This document shows positions 5,376 to 7,917 of a stretch of DNA of 7,917 nucleotides, in pieces. The DNA is from Phycisphaerae bacterium (GTDB taxonomy: Bacteria > Planctomycetota > Phycisphaerae > Tepidisphaerales > Tepidisphaeraceae): assembly GCA_014380825.1 (NCBI GenBank), contig JACMJD010000300.1, positions 1 through 7,917 on the forward strand, in the 5' to 3' direction. The notes beneath the pieces were generated by a model. It was given only the letters and a program-made list of their open reading frames with translations. It did not search any database and had not been told where the DNA came from. Position 1 is the first letter of the stretch. Every line of letters begins with the position of its first letter. A program made the translations under genes and the position numbers.

Positions 5376-6989
5376 CGCCGGCGTTTGCGTGTGTGGATCG
5401 AATCTTACGAACGCCGCCGACATCGCGGTCAGCAGCGCGATCACTTCGACGATCATGATCACGCCCGTGCTCGCCACGCCGGCGAGCCAGCTACCGCTGA
5501 CGTGGTGGACGATTGCGCCGATTCCGACCGCAGCCACCACCACGAGCGCGACGACGAACATCTTCAGGAACATCACCATCATCATTCGGCCGGAGCCTTG
5601 CAAGTCGCCCGGCGCTGCCGTGACGAAGCGCGTGGGGAACAGCAGGAACATCAGGTTTTCAACCGCGAACATCACGAGATTCGCCGGGAGGATCAGCGTG
5701 GCGGCGGCGAGTAGATACGCCGTGTGCTCCGGCGCGGCGATCAGGGCCATGCCGATGATCGAGGCGTGAAACACGCTCATCACCAGCGCCGGCGCGATGA
5801 TTTCGCCGGCGCAGATCGTCAGCGGCGGGAGCGGAAGCGCCTTGAGCGAATCGATCAGATCGATATCGCCGCGGAAGTCGAATCGTAGCGAGTTGGCGAG
5901 CATCACGCTGGCCCACATGATCACGCCGAAAGTCGGGCGCATGGTGTTGCCCCCGTCGCGCTGCGAGAAGACGAAGATGCCGGCGCCGATGCCGATCATC
6001 ACCAGCAGCGTGAGCAGCCCGCGCGATTGGCGGACGGCGGTGGTGAGTTGCCGCCACGCGATTGGCCCGACGCCGCCGAGTCGTGGGAGCATCGGAGCAC
6101 GCAGGCGGGAAGTCGTCGTCCGCATCGCGATCCCGCGCGTGCGCGCCTGGCGAACCATCTCGTATCGACGACGACTCGCGGTGACCGCCGCCTCCATGTA
6201 CTGGGCGTCCAGCACCATGACCGCCACCAGCAGCACGGCGATCATCGCGATTGCGATGCCGATCCACATCCACGCACTTGGCCAGACGGTCGGTGAGGCG
6301 ACGATGTGGCCAAAAACTTCGAACGGCTTGAGCAGTACACGCACCGCGGCCGACTGCTTCAGGCCGTGCGCGATCAGGGTCGGATCGCGCGTCTTGGCGG
6401 CGGCGATGATCGGTTCGACCGCGAACGCCAGCACCACCAGGATTCCCGCCAGGATGAATCGCCGCACGCGATTCAACACGCGTTCGGAGATGTTCAGCGC
6501 GATCAGCATGATCGCGATGCTCAGTACCTGGAGGAACACGAGCGACAGGAAACACGCCATGTACGCTGCGATCCAGCCGGGTGCGTAATTCCAGAAGAAC
6601 GTGCCGAACACCGCTCCGCTGATCGCGGCCGTGCCGATGCCTTTGATGATCTTGTAGATCAGCAACTCGCGCCGCGTGAACGGTCCCGGGAAAAGGAAAT
6701 CCGTCTCAGCGGGCGTGAACGCGATCGCGCGCTCGCCGGCCGCGCCGATCAGGTTCGCGATGCAGAATGTCAGCAGCACAACCGGCAGATAAATCATCAC
6801 CGCCGTCGGATCGGATCGCGGCATCATGATGTGCCGAACGATCGCGCCGAACAACGACAGGCCGATTACGAGGAACCCGATCGTCAGGAAGAAGATGCTT
6901 CGCGCCGTTCGTCCGCCGCGAAACATCCAGCGCATTTTCGCACGCGCGAGCATGCCGAGCAGTCGCCAGAGTGATCGATGCATGATCAT
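5373..6989 (-). CDS. ABC exporter permease, multi-pass ('putative ABC exporter' family)
   Basis: The 538-aa protein is the membrane half of an ABC exporter whose substrate is unknown. About 11-12 hydrophobic segments are visible, for example 31-54, 63-83, 118-133, 140-166, 178-197, 240-260, 325-342, 395-418, 424-450, 472-495 and 502-526. Family hallmarks include FTPAETDFLFPGPFTRREL (91-109), just after the second membrane span, and SLRFDFRGDIDLIDSLKALP (367-386), plus a charged cytoplasmic loop at about 262-310 dividing two halves. The ATG at 6989 overlaps the ATPase stop in ATGA, implying translational coupling and explaining the lack of its own ribosome binding site; an ATG two codons later is possible. 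The C-terminus (RFDPHTQTPA) looks natural for the family, and its stop codon sits at the edge of repeat copy B. Confidence 0.88.
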   Translation of the reverse strand: MIMHRSLWRLLGMLARAKMRWMFRGGRTARSIFFLTIGFLVIGLSLFGAIVRHIMMPRSDPTAVMIYLPVVLLTFCIANLIGAAGERAIAFTPAETDFLFPGPFTRRELLIYKIIKGIGTAAISGAVFGTFFWNYAPGWIAAYMACFLSLVFLQVLSIAIMLIALNISERVLNRVRRFILAGILVVLAFAVEPIIAAAKTRDPTLIAHGLKQSAAVRVLLKPFEVFGHIVASPTVWPSAWMWIGIAIAMIAVLLVAVMVLDAQYMEAAVTASRRRYEMVRQARTRGIAMRTTTSRLRAPMLPRLGGVGPIAWRQLTTAVRQSRGLLTLLVMIGIGAGIFVFSQRDGGNTMRPTFGVIMWASVMLANSLRFDFRGDIDLIDSLKALPLPPLTICAGEIIAPALVMSVFHASIIGMALIAAPEHTAYLLAAATLILPANLVMFAVENLMFLLFPTRFVTAAPGDLQGSGRMMMVMFLKMFVVALVVVAAVGIGAIVHHVSGSWLAGVASTGVIMIVEVIALLTAMSAAFVRFDPHTQTPA

Positions 6990-7795
6990 GGGTGCGACAC
7001 CGGCGCGGGAGCGGGAACCGGCGGCGGCGTCGAACCATTCGCGCCCCCAGTTGTCCCCCCGCTTGCACCGTCGCCTTCTGTGACACGGAAGAAAACTTCT
7101 TCGAGCGAGGTGTCACCGCCGCCCACCACTTCAAACGCCGAGCGGGCGGCATCGGTGGGCCCGAAATACAAACTCCGCCCGCGATGGAGAATCAGCAGAT
7201 GTGTACACAGATTCTCCACCAGTGCCAGCAGATGCGAGCTGATAATGATGGCCGCGCCGCTTGCGGCCTGATCCTTCAGCGACTGGTTCATCGTGCGGAT
7301 GCCGCGCGGATCGAGGCCCGTGAGCGGCTCGTCCACGAGAATCGCGCGTGGCGAATGCAGGTACGCGCAGCAGATCGCCACCTTCTGCCGCATGCCGCGC
7401 GACAACTCCTGCGCCAGCTTGTTGCGCTGTTCGGTCAGCTCAAACTGCGACATGAGCTGCTCGGCCAGCGGTTTGTAATCGCGCACATCGTAGGCCGATG
7501 CAGTGAACTCAAGGTGCTCTTCGACCGTGAGCGCATCGAACAGCTTCGGATCGTCCGGCACGTAGGCGAGATTTCGCTTCGCCTCAACGGGCTCTTTCGC
7601 GACGTCATGCCCCGCGACGATCAGCCGCCCCTGCGTGGCGGGCGTGATGCCGGCGATCGCGCGCATCGTCGTCGTCTTGCCCGCGCCGTTCGGTCCGAGC
7701 AGGCCAAGGATCTGTCCGGGCTGCACGTCAAACGTCAGCCCGCCGACAGCGACGGTCTGATCGTAGTTCTTATGAAAATCCTGAACGTGAATCAC
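6986..7795 (-). CDS. ABC transporter ATP-binding protein
   Basis: The 269-aa product is the ATPase of the exporter whose permease follows immediately. Motifs in order are Walker A GPNGAGKTT (34-42), the Q-loop region YVPDDPKLF (78-86) with Asp where many ABC proteins have Gln, signature LSRGMRQKV (131-139), Walker B AILVDEP (151-157), D-loop TGLDP (159-163) and switch H188 in IISSH. The acidic Q-loop is usual in the ABC-2-like exporter subgroup (PEEP/PDDP forms). The fold ends near residue 240 (SLEEVFFRVTEG) and is followed by a Gly/Thr- then Pro/Ala-rich tail of about 28 residues. The start is GTG at 7795-7793, chosen because it begins MIHVQDFHKNY, the normal first strand, and has a TAGAAT box 7 nt upstream; no Shine-Dalgarno is present. 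It is the first gene of the minus-strand run. Confidence 0.95.
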   Translation of the reverse strand: MIHVQDFHKNYDQTVAVGGLTFDVQPGQILGLLGPNGAGKTTTMRAIAGITPATQGRLIVAGHDVAKEPVEAKRNLAYVPDDPKLFDALTVEEHLEFTASAYDVRDYKPLAEQLMSQFELTEQRNKLAQELSRGMRQKVAICCAYLHSPRAILVDEPLTGLDPRGIRTMNQSLKDQAASGAAIIISSHLLALVENLCTHLLILHRGRSLYFGPTDAARSAFEVVGGGDTSLEEVFFRVTEGDGASGGTTGGANGSTPPPVPAPAPVSHP

Positions 7796-7802
7796 GCGGC
7801 GG

Positions 7803-7830
7803 ATTCTATGGGGGAAGGCACGGTTGGGAA
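7803..7830 (-). promoter_or_regulatory. Promoter of the ABC exporter operon, leaderless type
   Basis: On the minus strand TAGAAT (7808-7803, 5/6 match to the -10 consensus) lies exactly 7 nt before the GTG start of the ATPase gene. TTCCCA (7830-7825, 4/6 match to the -35 consensus) lies 16 bp further upstream. The -10 box and spacing are persuasive; the -35 box is weak. Confidence 0.55.
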
Positions 7831-7917
7831 ACGTTGGTGGAGATCGGATCCTGCGGCTGGGCGCCGGGGGTTACCAGAGCGAAGCCCCGCCGGTGGGGAG
7901 GGGGGAGCCCGCGAGGA
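7811..7917. other. Gene-free right end, GC-rich with a CCCCGCCGGTGGGG palindrome
   Basis: No supported gene lies here. Apart from the upstream part of the ABC promoter, the stretch holds GC-rich sequence with an imperfect palindrome at about 7886-7899, followed by a G-run (GGGGAGGGGGG). It may be the edge of another dispersed repeat continuing to the right, but the window ends before this can be judged. Confidence 0.3.

Noticed and set aside
5659..6588. Long open frames of 263 and 298 codons overlapping the ABC permease
   Set aside because: They are shadows of the permease reading frame (Arg/His/Asp-rich, or Ser/Thr/Ile-rich antisense) with no motif of their own.
7808..7917. Plus-strand frame open from the ATG at 7808 to the right edge
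   Set aside because: The predicted peptide is Gly/Arg/Pro-rich with no recognisable fold, there is no ribosome binding site, and the ATG overlaps the -10 box of the ABC operon. It looks like translated GC-rich spacer.

Overview
The window looks like ordinary chromosomal DNA from a GC-rich bacterium with high coding density. Gene style (an [17 protein letters not shown] epimerase, a 'putative ABC exporter' permease, a GIN-domain lipoprotein, dispersed CCCTCACC/GGAGAGG repeats and a GAATCCGAAGTCCGAA-type spacer) suggests Planctomycetota, perhaps Phycisphaerae. That is an inference from gene flavour and not a phylogenetic result.

Layout from left to right: the start of a small membrane protein running off the left edge (minus); a short AT-richer repeat-like spacer; folE, GTP cyclohydrolase I (minus); a 36-bp divergent promoter region; an NAD(P)-dependent epimerase/reductase (plus); a phage-type ASCH-like protein (minus) that converges on the epimerase with one base between them; a GIN-domain (DUF2807) secreted or lipoprotein (plus); repeat copy A; then four minus-strand genes read right to left. 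These four are a GTG-started ABC ATPase, its multi-pass permease (ATGA overlap), repeat copy B, a YdjM/DUF457-type membrane metal-dependent hydrolase, and a 454-aa membrane protein of unknown function coupled to it by another ATGA overlap.

The ATPase and permease form one exporter. The hydrolase and the unknown membrane protein form a second coupled pair, possibly in the same transcript. folE supplies dihydroneopterin triphosphate for folate or other pterin and deazapurine pathways. Nothing else from those pathways is visible here.

Two signals stand out beyond the genes. (1) Three starts (folE, the epimerase and the ABC ATPase) have a TANNNT -10 box exactly 7 nt upstream and no Shine-Dalgarno sequence. 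The ASCH gene has a good promoter ending 9 nt before a GTG. This is the arrangement expected of leaderless mRNAs, and the folE and epimerase promoters physically interlock. (2) Two copies of a ~150-bp MITE-like element with 40-bp inverted arms lie flush against genes. Copy A encodes the last ~20 residues of the 454-aa protein, and copy B supplies the ribosome binding site of the hydrolase inside a perfect 7-bp hairpin. No CRISPR array, tRNA, rRNA, insertion sequence transposase or obvious defence system was found.
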